A stretch of 64,000 nt of DNA from Branchiostoma belcheri (Eukaryota; Chordata; Leptocardii; Amphioxiformes; Branchiostomatidae): assembly GCF_001625305.1 (NCBI RefSeq), contig NW_017802380.1, forward strand, positions 4,359,826-4,423,825. Reading direction: 5' to 3'. The translations under genes and the position numbers were made by a program. Under the pieces are notes generated by a model. It was given only the letters and a program-made list of their open reading frames with translations. It was not told where the DNA came from and made no database searches. Of this stretch, positions 35,888-46,590 are shown piece by piece. Every line of letters begins with the position of its first letter. Position 1 is the stretch's first letter.

Positions 35888-38586
35888 ATGTGGATCACAC
35901 TTTGTTTCGCTTCGGTAGTTTGTCTACTACAGTGCATTGGGCACGTTCGGGCAAATTGCGACGGGTCGGGGCTTTGCGTAACTCCCGCCATCACCGTAGA
36001 TGACAGACGGGAGAGATCAGGCCACGTGTACGTGCGGTTTTCCTGCTCCTCGGTCGGCGTGCCGGCAGGCCAACTGGACGCACGGCCCGACACGGAGGAC
36101 GGCGGCGGGGGTCCGAGCTGCTCATCCCGGCACCGGCCGCTGCGGCTGACTGAAGACGTCATGAACATGCCCTCCTCCGAGATGTCAGAGATTCACCAGG
36201 TGTGTTCTTGCAGCGTTGTTTCGATTCTCAAATTGCATAGGAATCATATTAGAAAGTACAAATCATTTGATTTTATTTTATTTGATTTGATTTGAGGTAG
36301 GCTAATTCAGACTCAGCCCACCTCTGGTGTTAAGAATGAAGGACATAAAAATGATGATAAGTTATTATCATCATTAGGCCGATGCAATTGACAACTGTCA
36401 CCACCATTATCATAATTCCTTGGGTGCTTGTAGCATTTACGAAGTTCAGAATGATACCATGGAGCATTGCATGCATAAAAAAGCAGCTGGTGCTAAACTG
36501 CCTAGTGAAGGTTGTTTCCCGAAAGGTGAAAGACTGTGACTCCAGCCAAGCACAAAATAACTACCTACCAACCCAGTCCATTTTATTAGTCCTATTGGGG
36601 TAATGGAGGGTAAGGAAGACATTGAAGTAGAGATGGAAATAATTTACATATTGTTTATTGTCTGGTACATTACAGCTGAGTATACGCGGTGCCATCGCCG
36701 GGTTTTCAAAGGGAGCATTCGAGAAGACACCTAACCTGATTGAATTGACTATTTATGGAACTTGTAGCGTCTGTGTTAAAAATGGTTGGTTCGAGGGGCT
36801 AAACCTCTTAAAGAAACTTTATCTCAACAATAATGAGATATCCAACATCGAAGATTATGCATTTCAACACCTTCCGAACCTCGAATTCCTAAGTCTGACC
36901 TATAACAGGATCGTGAGCATCCAGAGAGGCTGGTTTCACGGTGCCGTCATGCTGACGACACTGGAGATAGAATATAACCCTCTGATGAACATAGGCAACG
37001 TTATGATCCAAGAGAGCCCCTTTGTCCACTTGACAAAACTCAGGACTTTGGAGCTGGCTTATGGTTCCTTAACAGTTATCAACACCAATCACTTTCAAAA
37101 TCTGACGTCTTTAAAAGAACTACGGTTAACGAACAATTCAATTGAAGATATGCCGATCGGTGCCTTCAGTGGAACGGGTCTAAGGAAGCTTTATTTGAAC
37201 TCAAATTCACTGACAGAAATAAGAAAGGGTCATTTCGTTGGACTACCCAAACTCTACTTAATTGATTTATCAAACAACGAAATTGCACAAATTCAAGACC
37301 GCGCATTCTTTGGACTATCCATGTTGCTTGAAATATATCTGAGTCATAACAAGCTGAAATATATCAAGGACTTGTTCGAAGGACTTAAATCTCTTCGAAA
37401 AATCTTCCTACAGAACAATGACATTGTTGCGTTGGATGGTCTGTCGTTCAAGGTTGACTTGGCAGGTAACCCTTTAAGATGTACATGCGCATTATCCTGG
37501 CTCGAGCTCCATGACCAGAAGGACTACGTCGCCGACTTCAATCGTCTGACGTGTAGCCACCCTCCCTCTCTCTGGAACACCTTGGTGTCTAGCCTAACCC
37601 TGCCTAACATCACTTGCCCTAAACCTGTGGTTAAGATAGGCGTATCGTCTCTTCCGCAAAACAGAGCAGGAACCCATAAACCCATAAACGGGCATCTTTC
37701 TATAGAAGATGCCGTGTACCTGACATGTGACGTTTACTGGGAAGTGACTCCTCTTGTAACGCTTGTGTTGGCCAATAGAACCGCATTTTCCCACACTACA
37801 AGATTAGGAGAAGGGGACAGAATTGAGACCGTCTCAGAACCAGCGAATCTTACAATTGTCATAACGCAATCCGTTAAAACTGGTGGATGGCAAAGTCCCC
37901 ATGAGGCCAGCGGAAATGTCCCCTCTTCAAACTATGTAGCGAAGACAACTTTGTCGTTAGCCGTCAGTCGTTTGGTGCTACTTTCGCTTGGAAGATGTAG
38001 CTGTACTGCATCATTTAGGGAAGCAAATTCGACAGAGACTATTATTTACTCTCTTTCGGACCATTCTACTGTAACAGCCAGTGTTGTCAGCCCCACACAG
38101 AATCATGCCGTTACGATGGTCGTCGATAAAACCAACCCTTCACTATATAAAAATTCAGTACTGCACGGTTTTCGTTATTTGGCTCACGTGGTAGGTGCTG
38201 TGGTTTCTGCGTTTGTAATACTTGGACTAGCGACACGTTTGTTGGTGAAATTGAAGAAAAGACGCCTCCAAGAACTTAACCAGAGAACACCCGCGGTTCC
38301 AAACGCACAGGGCAATGCCGGGGACGACGGCGACTACACAATACAGCCGTATGCTGTCGCAGATTATACAAATGCGGTCGAAAATGAATATGAGGTGATT
38401 CCAGATACAGGGAGAAGGCAAGAGGACAAGCACGACCCATTTTACCTCATGAAGAATCAAAAGGCTAACACTGATGAGAAGCCTCCTGATTCAAGATACC
38501 TGCCAATGGACAAACATTCTGCTCGAAACGATCAAGGGACTCCGTCAGGCACTTCCACATCAGTTACGCATACCGGACAAGACTAA
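35888..38586 (+). CDS. LRR-Ig transmembrane receptor, medium tyrosine tail
   Basis: Predicted 740-residue type I surface receptor encoded by exons 35888-36199 (CAG|GTGTGT, phase 0) and 36676-38586. The start is the ATG of MWITLCFASVVCL, conserved in position and context (AAAATGTGG) with two paralogues. The signal peptide is followed by CDGSGLC, about nine LRRs with a family CxxC in the first (SVCVKNGWF), and an LRR C-cap (NPLRCTCALSW...LTC...ITC). The divergent Ig-like domain has LTCDVYW and, where AGxYxC is usual, LGRCSC. A transmembrane helix lies near residues 606-628, and the tail is about 112 residues. Tail tyrosines include QPYAV, DYTNAV (YxN, Grb2-type), NEYEVI, DPFYLM (family PFYxM) and RYLPM (YxxM, the consensus for the PI3K p85 SH2 domain). 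The ligand is unknown; the LRR-Ig architecture and neighbours suggest immune or adhesion roles. Confidence 0.92.
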
Positions 38587-38758
38587 TGATGCAGTTAATA
38601 GTGCGAAATGCTATCATCTGAAGAGTTCACAGACCATTCCATACTCGATCCATTTATGAAGCATGGTTGTCATTAAACAGCTCGTTCCTGCTCTTAGTAA
38701 ACGTGATGCACCGTGTTATGCAAGAAATGGAATGTGCTTCCAAAGCACCCTCTTAAAT

Positions 38759-38764
38759 AATAAA
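38759..38764 (+). terminator. Poly(A) signal AATAAA
   Basis: AATAAA lies about 170 bases after the stop codon at 38586, a fitting distance for a short 3' UTR. Confidence 0.7.
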
Positions 38765-39017
38765 CGGAAGAACTGAACACAATTGCTGATATTATATGAA
38801 GAGACAGCCATTGTCAACATTTAAGAACATATCGGAAAACAGCTTTAAGTCGGGGACACTGATATATGATGTGGTAACGTCACTTGTCGTAAATCAGTGG
38901 TGAAACTAAGCATGATTTCCTGAAAAACGAACATAGTAATGGTATATCTAAAATCATTGATGATGCTGAACACTTTTGGGCTAACCGATAGTTTTCTGTT
39001 GTCTGAAGTTGTCCTTA

Positions 39018-39360
39018 TGTAACAGATTAGTCTATTTGCCGAAAGCTGCCTCCATGAGGGAGGCAATCTCGGGTCTGGTACTGAAGGAACCCAGACGGAA
39101 ACAAACAATCTGTTTACCAGACAATCTGACAACTTTGCCTCCTGTTTACCAGACAATCTGACAACTTTGCCTCCTGCTGCTGACGCTGCTGCCTGCGTGG
39201 GTTTGAATTGGTCTAGTAGCCAAGAGAGTCTGTCTGTAAACACACGTAGACTGGTCTGTCGGGCTGGGGTGTTTTTCTTCATAAGTGCCACAAACACTGA
39301 CTTGTTTGTCACCGAGAAAAACAAAAAAAGTTTGTGTGAATAAAACAACAGGATCTTTGG
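39018..39360 (+). promoter_or_regulatory. Duplicated upstream module, paralogue 2
   Basis: This block is strongly similar to 42119-42385, at the same position before the next gene. Shared elements in order are TTAGTCTATTTGCCGAA, GCTGCCTC, GCAATCTCGGGTCT, CTGAAGGAACCCAGACGG followed by AAACAAACAATC (forkhead-like), ACCAGACAATCTGAC, GCGTGGG...GGTCTAGT and TGAATAAAACAACAG. The last box is 206 bases from the ATG. High identity in non-coding DNA implies either recent duplication or retained regulatory function. Confidence 0.7.
39111..39174. repeat. Perfect 32-bp tandem duplication in promoter
   Basis: 39111-39142 and 39143-39174 are identical copies (TGTTTACCAGACAATCTGAC...CTCC). The corresponding module before the next paralogue has a single copy, so this is a local, recent duplication. 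Confidence 0.95.
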
Positions 39361-39544
39361 TTTTATACGTCCTCTGTATCCCTGGCTTTCACATCGCGAT
39401 TAAGTGTTTGAATTTAAAGAAACGTCTTGAACTATCATTATCTTTCGGGACATGTTAGTCTTGAAAAGTATCATCGTTGTTCGTTCCCTTTTGGCAAGTA
39501 ACACGAAACTCTTGCTCCCAACATATCTTGAAAAGAGGGCAGAA

Positions 39545-41776
39545 ATGTGGATCTATTTTTGTTTTGCTTCGGTAGTTTGTTTACTCCCTTGCATTGGAGA
39601 CGTTCAGGCAAATTGTAACGATCCGGCCCTTTGTGCAAAACCTTCCCTCATCGAAGTCCGTGACAGACGGGAGACGTTACAGTCTGTGTTCGTAAAAATC
39701 TCTTGCCGGACGGAAGACGCGCATGTCGTGGGACTGCGCGCCCTTCCTGTGGCGGAGGTTGACCGCTGTAAATACAGGCATCGACGGCTGCGTCTGACAC
39801 ACCAAATCATCAACATGTCTCTCTTCGATTTAAAAGGGATTGAAAAGGTATGTTGTAACATTTTCTTTTTCTTTAATATCTTATGTTATTTTAGAACATA
39901 CAGATACATAGTCGTTTTATTTTTTCAAACTCATGGATCTCAGATTCAGTCGTCCGGCTACAATATAAAAGGAAATTGTTGAAAATTTGGACATAATGTA
40001 AATTGACACCAGGTGTCTTGTACCAGTGATCATGAGGCATTACACCATGAAAGTCGAATGCAGTCGTAGATTTATAAACGTGTCAGAAGTTATCCTTGTC
40101 TCCAACATAGCTAACAGTTCTGAAGTCTATTCAGAAGAGTTAAATAACGACAAAGATGATTCGGTGTATTACAGCTGGGCACGCTGAAGCTAAACGGTGA
40201 CATTGCAGATGTCTCAGAAGATACATTCAACTTGACTAGTAACCTGACTAGCTTGTATATCACCAGAAGTTGTATCGCTTGTGTGAAGAGGACTTGGTTC
40301 GTGGGGCTAAACCGGTTAACAGACCTCGACCTCAGCCAAAACGCAATATCCAACATTGAAGACGGCGCGTTTGAACATGTCCCTAAACTGGAGATGCTCA
40401 GTTTGAACTATAACAACATCAAAAGTGTCCGAGCGGCCTGGTTCCGCGGCGCTGACAAGCTGAGGTGGCTGGAAATAGAAAACAACCCTCTGGTGAAAGT
40501 AGGAAACAGAGAGAGTCCTTTCGCTCACTTACCAAAGCTGGCATGGTTGTTTCTTAGTCATGGTTTACTTACAGATATCCACGTCAATCACTTTCAAAAC
40601 CTGACAGCCTTGAAAGAAGTAGAGCTAAGCGACAATGGCATTGCGGACCTGCCGATTGGTGTCTTCCGTGGCACCGGTCTACTGTATCTATTTCTGAGCA
40701 AAAATTCTTTGACAAAAATACGAAATGGCTATTTTATTGGAATACCGGGTCTGTTACTTATCGATTTATCAAGCAACAAAATTACACACATTGAATACGG
40801 CGCATTCTCTGGACTCCCCAAGTTATCCGACATACACCTGAGTGGGAATAGGCTGACATTCATGAGAAAAGACTGGTTCGAAAGGCTAGGAGCTCTATCA
40901 AACATTTACGCACAGAACAATGACATCGTAGCATTGGATGGCCTGACGTTTAAAGTGACATTGGCAGGGAACCCTTTGAGGTGTACATGTGCCTTGGCTT
41001 GGCTACGTCATCAAAAAGACGACGTTGCCGACTACAGTCGTCTGACGTGCGGATATCCACCTTCTCTCCGAGACACGTTGGTGTCAAACCTAACTCTGTA
41101 TAACGTCATTTGCCCTAAACCTGCAGTAAAGCTAGGCGTGTCGTACACAAAGGAGGTAAACAACGAAAACATTTTATCTAAAGGCGATGCCGTGTTCTTG
41201 AAATGCGAAGTGTTTTGGGAAGTTCCTCCTCTGGTGACGCTTGCGTTGGCAGACAAGCCCGTGTTTACCCATGCAGTGAGATTAGGGGAAGATGACAGAA
41301 TCGAGAATATCTCACAGCCAGCAAACCTTATGATTAAATTGACACAATCCGCGAAAACAAGAGGGTGGAAAAGTCCCAAAGAGTCTGTGACGGGTGAAAA
41401 TTGTTCAAATTACGTGGCGAAGACAACCTTGTCACTCGCTATCGGACGGTTAATGCTACTTTCATTTGGACAGTGCAGATGTGACGCGTCGTCTGTGAGT
41501 GGACACTCAACAGATAACATTTCTCTTGCTCTTTCTGTCGATGATGCTGATTTGTCAAATTCAACCAGCCTTCCGCCACGCGCAGAGGATTTAGAACCGC
41601 ACGCTTACCGTTTCTGGGTTCCCGTAGCGGGTGGTGTGGTTTGTGCCCTTGCAGTGGTTGGCCTAGGTCTTAGTACAAGATGCTTGTTCTCGAAAAGGAA
41701 GAAAATACGCCTTCGGCAGCCAGGACAAAATGATAACACAACTCCCAAAGGCAAAGGAGCCTTGTGCACTATTTAG
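39545..41776 (+). CDS. LRR-Ig receptor with short tyrosine-free tail
   Basis: Predicted 634-residue receptor from exons 39545-39847 (AAG|GTATGT, phase 0) and 40175-41776 (acceptor after GTATTACAG). The ATG opening MWIYFCFASVVCL is chosen because the signal peptide and its context match the neighbours; an ATG 93 bases upstream is in frame but adds no signal-like sequence. Then come CNDPALC, LRRs with the CxxC (SCIACVKRTWF), an LRR C-cap (NPLRCTCALAW), an Ig-like domain (LKCEVFW; LSFGQCRC in place of the usual YxC context) and a transmembrane helix around FWVPVAGGVVCALAVVGLGL. The tail is only about 28 residues, basic at first, has no tyrosine, and ends KGALCTI. Paralogues keep tails of 110-770 residues, so this one is either a decoy/adaptor-dependent form or truncated. 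Confidence 0.92.
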
Positions 41777-42118
41777 GACACCGATGCCCGCAACAGAACG
41801 CTTTCTCATTCTGTTACATAAAGTAGGACAATTGGAAATCAGGTAGGCACAGACAGGGCCAGCATTGAATGAAAGCTGAGCCATTGTGTCCCACTACTAG
41901 TACGAGTGCGCCATGCGTATAGTTACACGAGATGTGTTCTCACAGAACACTTTCAATTTCCTAATTATTCAAAACAGAAAAACGAAATCTACTGAAAGGA
42001 CATACGACGAGACAGACATTGAAAAATATATTGTAGAAGCTTAAAACATCTGACCAGTAAAGAGCCTAACGGTCTTAAAAGTTTTTTTCTCTGCTGATTG
42101 TCTAATGTTTTACTCATG

Positions 42119-42385
42119 GAACAGGTTAGTCTATTTGCCGAAGGCTGCCTCTGTGCTTGAAGCAATCTCGGGTCTAGTGCTGAAGGAACCCAGACGGAAA
42201 CAAACAATCCGTTCACCAGACAATCTGACATTTGGACAAGCTTGCTACCTGTTGCTTACCGTGCGTGGGAGCGAATAGGTCTAGTTGCCATAGGCTGTTC
42301 CCGTCTGTCCGCCTACACGAATATTCATTTTGTACCGACTTGTTTTTTCACAATTCGCACAGATGTGTTTGAATAAAACAACAGA
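42119..42385 (+). promoter_or_regulatory. Duplicated upstream module, paralogue 3
   Basis: This is the counterpart of the module at 39018-39360 and shares the same ordered elements, including the AAACAAACAATC string and the TGAATAAAACAACAG box (from 42370, 210 bases before the ATG). It lacks the 32-bp tandem duplication. The segment in between differs by small insertions and substitutions. Confidence 0.7.
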
Positions 42386-42581
42386 GCATGGCTTATAGGT
42401 CCCCGCTTTCCTAGCTTTCATTCAGTATTTTGGAAGGAGAAGTAGCATTTTTTTCTTCAAAAATCATTTTGGATATTTTTTCAAAAACCACTTGAAAAGA
42501 GACAAGTTGTTTGTAGCGCTTTGGTCAGCTAGTAGAGAAAAACGTCATAAGCGACGTATATTTTAAAACGAAAAAGTGAAA

Positions 42582-45161
42582 ATGTGGTTCTTATTTTGTT
42601 TCGGGTTTTTAGTGACGTGTCTCCTTCCTAGCACTATTAACGTTCAGGCCAGGTGCAACGGTCCGGCCCTCTGTTTAAATCCCTCCAATATTAAAGTTCG
42701 CGAAAGAAGGTACGAAGATGGCCTTAAGGAGATATCAGTGAACGCCTTCTGCTCGAACTTGATAGTTAAGAGGGGGCTGGGAACCCGCCTGCAAATGGAG
42801 GAACACCGCCGTGGTACGGGCAACTGGCGCTGTAAATCCAAGCATCGACGGTTGGTTGTGACACCCCAAGTCATGGTAACGTTCATCGCCGGCGCCGGTC
42901 TGCAAGAGTATTCTCAGGTACGTTACCCAAGTCAAACTAATCCTTGGATTTCAAATATAACTTCATATTCAAACTTTAACAAAACTCGACTTCAACAGAT
43001 AAAGGCACTGGCCCTCCGCGGCGACGTAGCAAGGTTCTCGGTAGGAGCATTCGAGAAGATCCCCAACCTGGTTCATTTGTCTGTTTGGAGGAGCTGTATC
43101 GTTTGCGTTGAAAAGTCCTGGTTTGTGGCTGGGCTAGATCAGCTAAAGAACCTTGATCTCAGTCACAACGAGATATCTAACATCGAAGACGGGGCGTTTG
43201 AACAACTTCCTAAACTCGAAACCCTGAGTTTAACGTATAACCGGATTGGTAGTGTTCAGGCGGCCTGGTTCCGGGGTGCACACATGCTGAAGGAACTGGA
43301 AATAAAAATGAATCCTTTGTTCAAAATAGGGGACATCGTGGTTCCAGAGAGTCCTTTTGCTCAGATGCAAAATTTGACAAAACTGGATCTTAGCTACGGA
43401 TCTCTGTCAGTTATAAACACTTATCATTTTCGAAATCTGACTTCCTTGAAAGAACTTCGGCTAGGGAATAATGACATTGCAGATATGCCGATTCGTGCCT
43501 TTAGCGGTACTCGCCTAATAAAGCTAATTTTGAGCGCAAATTCATTGACAGAAATCAGAAATGGGCATCTAGATGGAATACCAGGTCTCCTTTTTGTTGA
43601 TCTCTCAAACAACAATATTACGCAAATACAAGACCACGCATTCTTTGGACTATCCAGTTTATTCATGATACAGCTGGATGGGAACAGTCTTAGATATGTC
43701 AGAAAGGACTGGTTTAAAGGACTGAACGTTCTTCGAAAAGTAACCCTACAGAATAATAGAATTGCTGCACTGGATGGTCTGACATTTAGAGGGGAACTGG
43801 CAGGTAACCCGTTGAGGTGCACTTGTGCCTTGGATTGGCTTCCTTATCAAACAGACTACGTTGACGATTATTTTCAACTGACGTGCAAACACCCCCATTC
43901 TCTCAGAAACACTTTGGTGTCAAACATAGGGTTGGAAAACGCCACCTGTCCTAACCCTGTAGCGAGGCTAGGCGTGTTTTCCCGCCAAACGAACACGGTA
44001 GAACACACAGGAATCTATAACAACACATTCGAGCTCTCGTCGGAACATGACGTTATCTACATATCGTGTGACTTGTACTGGGAAGTGCCTCCCCTGGTGA
44101 CGTTCACCTTGGCAGACAAGCCAGTATTCTCTCACGCCATGAGACTAGGGGAAGAGGACAGAACCGAGACGGTTTCAGAACCAGCTAATCTTACCATTAC
44201 CTTAACGCAGTCCATGAGAACGGGTGGGTGGCAATGCCCCCAAGAGTACTGCACAGATGCACGTTCCTCAAACTATGTAGCGAAGACAACATTGTCTTTG
44301 GCTGTCAGTCGTTTTGTGCTACTTTCTTTTGGACATTCCAGTTGTGCTGCGTCATCTGTGGCAGGAAATTCCACAGCTATGATTTTTTTCTCTTCCTCCA
44401 ACAATGATCGTGGCACCACGCATACCACGTCTTGGAGATCGACATTTGCAAGCTCCCAGTTTGTAACACCAACTATCGCTAGCTCCCCACAGAGAAATGC
44501 TGGCACGATGGTTAGTGAAAAAACAGACCCATCACTGTCCAAAGAGGACTCGGCACCGCGCGGTTTTCGTTACTGGGTTCCTATGGGTGCTGGGATTGCG
44601 GCCACCTCATTGCTTGCCCTAGGTCTCATCACAGCACTGTTCTTCCAAAGAAGGAAGGCGAAACGCATCCAGCTATCGAACCGAAGGAAAAACGCAATTC
44701 AGAAATCGACGTCAGTGTGCGCGACTATGTCATACTCCCTCCACTACGCGACACAGCCTTACGCTGCTGCAAACGCAGAAAGCGATGAGTATGAGACAGA
44801 CATGAACCTATATGACAACGAACAATGCATTGATAGAGATGTTAGTGGAAGGAGCTTGGAGACCCATGGCACGATATGCGAACAAGAAGAAGCTGAATGC
44901 AGTATTAGTACATGTTGTATGCCAGAAACTGAAGCCGAGTCATTCTATCATGTGGAAGACCGTGCAGAGGAAAATGGTAGTATGTGTTCCGATTCAACGC
45001 CCATGGACGGACAAGATGCACAGAACAACCACAGAGAAACTGAATCTAAAGATTACAGCTCATACACGCAGACTGGACAGGAGACTGAAGACATGCCATT
45101 CTATCAAATGCACAATAACACTGACATAGAGCATTCAGTTCCATCAGACAACCAGTCATGA
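42582..45161 (+). CDS. LRR-Ig transmembrane receptor, 171-residue tail
   Basis: Predicted 832-residue receptor from exons 42582-42917 (CAG|GTACGT, phase 0) and 42999-45161. The start is the ATG of MWFLFCFGFLVTCLL, a signal peptide in the same context as the paralogues. CNGPALC, LRRs (SCIVCVEKSWF), an LRR C-cap (NPLRCTCALDW), an Ig-like domain (ISCDLYW; LSFGHSSC) and a Ser/Thr stalk precede a transmembrane helix near YWVPMGAGIAATSLLALGL. Tail motifs are QPYAA, DEYETD, NLYDNE (YxN), ESFYHV and MPFYQM (family PFYxM). The 81-base intron is a multiple of three and lacks stops, so an unspliced transcript would still be open and would add 27 residues with two N-glycosylation sequons. The paralogues have introns of 327-476 bases, and splicing is supported by their exon borders. 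Confidence 0.92.
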   Translation: MWFLFCFGFLVTCLLPSTINVQARCNGPALCLNPSNIKVRERRYEDGLKEISVNAFCSNLIVKRGLGTRLQMEEHRRGTGNWRCKSKHRRLVVTPQVMVTFIAGAGLQEYSQVRYPSQTNPWISNITSYSNFNKTRLQQIKALALRGDVARFSVGAFEKIPNLVHLSVWRSCIVCVEKSWFVAGLDQLKNLDLSHNEISNIEDGAFEQLPKLETLSLTYNRIGSVQAAWFRGAHMLKELEIKMNPLFKIGDIVVPESPFAQMQNLTKLDLSYGSLSVINTYHFRNLTSLKELRLGNNDIADMPIRAFSGTRLIKLILSANSLTEIRNGHLDGIPGLLFVDLSNNNITQIQDHAFFGLSSLFMIQLDGNSLRYVRKDWFKGLNVLRKVTLQNNRIAALDGLTFRGELAGNPLRCTCALDWLPYQTDYVDDYFQLTCKHPHSLRNTLVSNIGLENATCPNPVARLGVFSRQTNTVEHTGIYNNTFELSSEHDVIYISCDLYWEVPPLVTFTLADKPVFSHAMRLGEEDRTETVSEPANLTITLTQSMRTGGWQCPQEYCTDARSSNYVAKTTLSLAVSRFVLLSFGHSSCAASSVAGNSTAMIFFSSSNNDRGTTHTTSWRSTFASSQFVTPTIASSPQRNAGTMVSEKTDPSLSKEDSAPRGFRYWVPMGAGIAATSLLALGLITALFFQRRKAKRIQLSNRRKNAIQKSTSVCATMSYSLHYATQPYAAANAESDEYETDMNLYDNEQCIDRDVSGRSLETHGTICEQEEAECSISTCCMPETEAESFYHVEDRAEENGSMCSDSTPMDGQDAQNNHRETESKDYSSYTQTGQETEDMPFYQMHNNTDIEHSVPSDNQS

Positions 45162-45268
45162 TGGACAGAATACAAAATGGGGGTCAAAAATGTTATCATG
45201 GACAACCTAAAACTCAAGTCGACATTAGCCTAAATCGGACCGGCACTGAAATGGAACCATTCTATCAA

Positions 45269-45274
45269 AATAAA
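45269..45274 (+). terminator. Poly(A) signal AATAAA
   Basis: The first AATAAA after the stop at 45161, about 108 bases downstream. It overlaps a relic of tail coding sequence (PFYQNK followed by a stop), so the 3' UTR may derive from former coding DNA. Confidence 0.5.
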
Positions 45275-46590
45275 TGAAGGAGGGAAATAATTATCCGAGT
45301 GACTAAACCGAATTTGGGCACCACAACTCATGGTCATGTCTAGGCTAAAGACAATACCTAACGGTTCAGCCGTATTACAAATGTATATCACTGAGAGCAG
45401 GTGAGACATCGGTGAAGGAAATGAATGTGGTTGTAAATACTTCTTGTAAATAACCTAGAAGCCTGATCGAAGCTATTCACCGATATTGATGTAAAAGATT
45501 GGGTAGTGGTGTTTATACCTTCGCTTGTGAACGAAGCTTCTTGCATTAGACCTGGATCATGGATGAATTTAAGGATTGTTCACGGTGTATACTATAAAGT
45601 CAACTACATAGTCAATCGTTATTGTTATAACTATATTTAAAAGTGAAAGTATTGTGTGTTCGTCAAATGATTATGCATCGTATAATCGTTGTAACTACTA
45701 CTAACATTAACTGATTAAGTGAAAGTCAATGTTCTTAACGGATATATATTCAGTATACATGTCTCAATACATTTACCTCTCTGTTGAATATGTGCTTTGT
45801 CTTTAATGAGTTGCCATCATCATTTTCGGTCGCTTGTCTGAACCTTGTAGTTAATGAAATAGCCCATTGACTCACTTCAATCGTCGTGATTATTACATCT
45901 GCAAAATTTTGGATTGTTTGCTATGTGTAACGTTAATAACGTTAGTTATACATATAAGCACTGTTTGCTTCTCAAAACAACAACAACAACAACACACACA
46001 CACACACATACACACACACTCACGCAAACACACACCGCTGACACACACACACGCACGCGCGCGCGCACATAGGGAGAGAGAAAGGTAGAAGGAAGGAAAG
46101 AAAGAAAATGAAGAGGTGGGGATATCGATAGTACTACTAGTAAATGAGTTATCAGAGATCTCGAGCTGATTTATAATCTCAGAGGGTTTATACGACAAAA
46201 TCACGTGTAAACAATCCTTATCCAACATCTGCTTGGAGTTAAGCTCAGACATTCCCGACCGAAACATGGTTTCCATAGTTATCTCAGCAGGCCTCCTGAC
46301 CGGAAGACCTCAGCTTTTCTAGGAAACTCCTCCTCTCCTGTGGCCACTTGTTTGCACTTAACATGACCCCATAGGTGAAAGCAAGACTGTACGATGCTGC
46401 TTTAAATATTCAGTTTGTAAGATTGAATATTGGATTGAAAAATTTCAAAAGACACATTCAGTAGATTAAGACTTGAATATAGTCTATTGTAGGTTGAACG
46501 GAATAAGTAGAGAAAAATCCGCAAGTTTCTTCTCACTTAGCAAAACACTTTACACCTATGAGATCCTGTTGTGATCACACTCGGGACGTA
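45275..46590. other. Intergenic region with microsatellites
   Basis: It contains a (CAA)n/(CA)n/(CG)n run and a GA-rich tail (about 45976-46108) and no supported coding sequence. The last few hundred bases should include the promoter of the IL-17 receptor-like gene; I see no clear TATA box there. A copy of the dispersed string ACATCTGCTTGGAG lies at 46225-46238. Confidence 0.6.

Noticed and set aside
38845..42231. Antisense frames 38845-39348 and 41989-42231 share a protein-like string (SDCLVNxLFVSVWVPS).
   Set aside because: They lie in the duplicated promoter modules. Differences between the two copies are mostly amino-acid-changing, not silent, so the similarity reflects DNA duplication and not a conserved protein.
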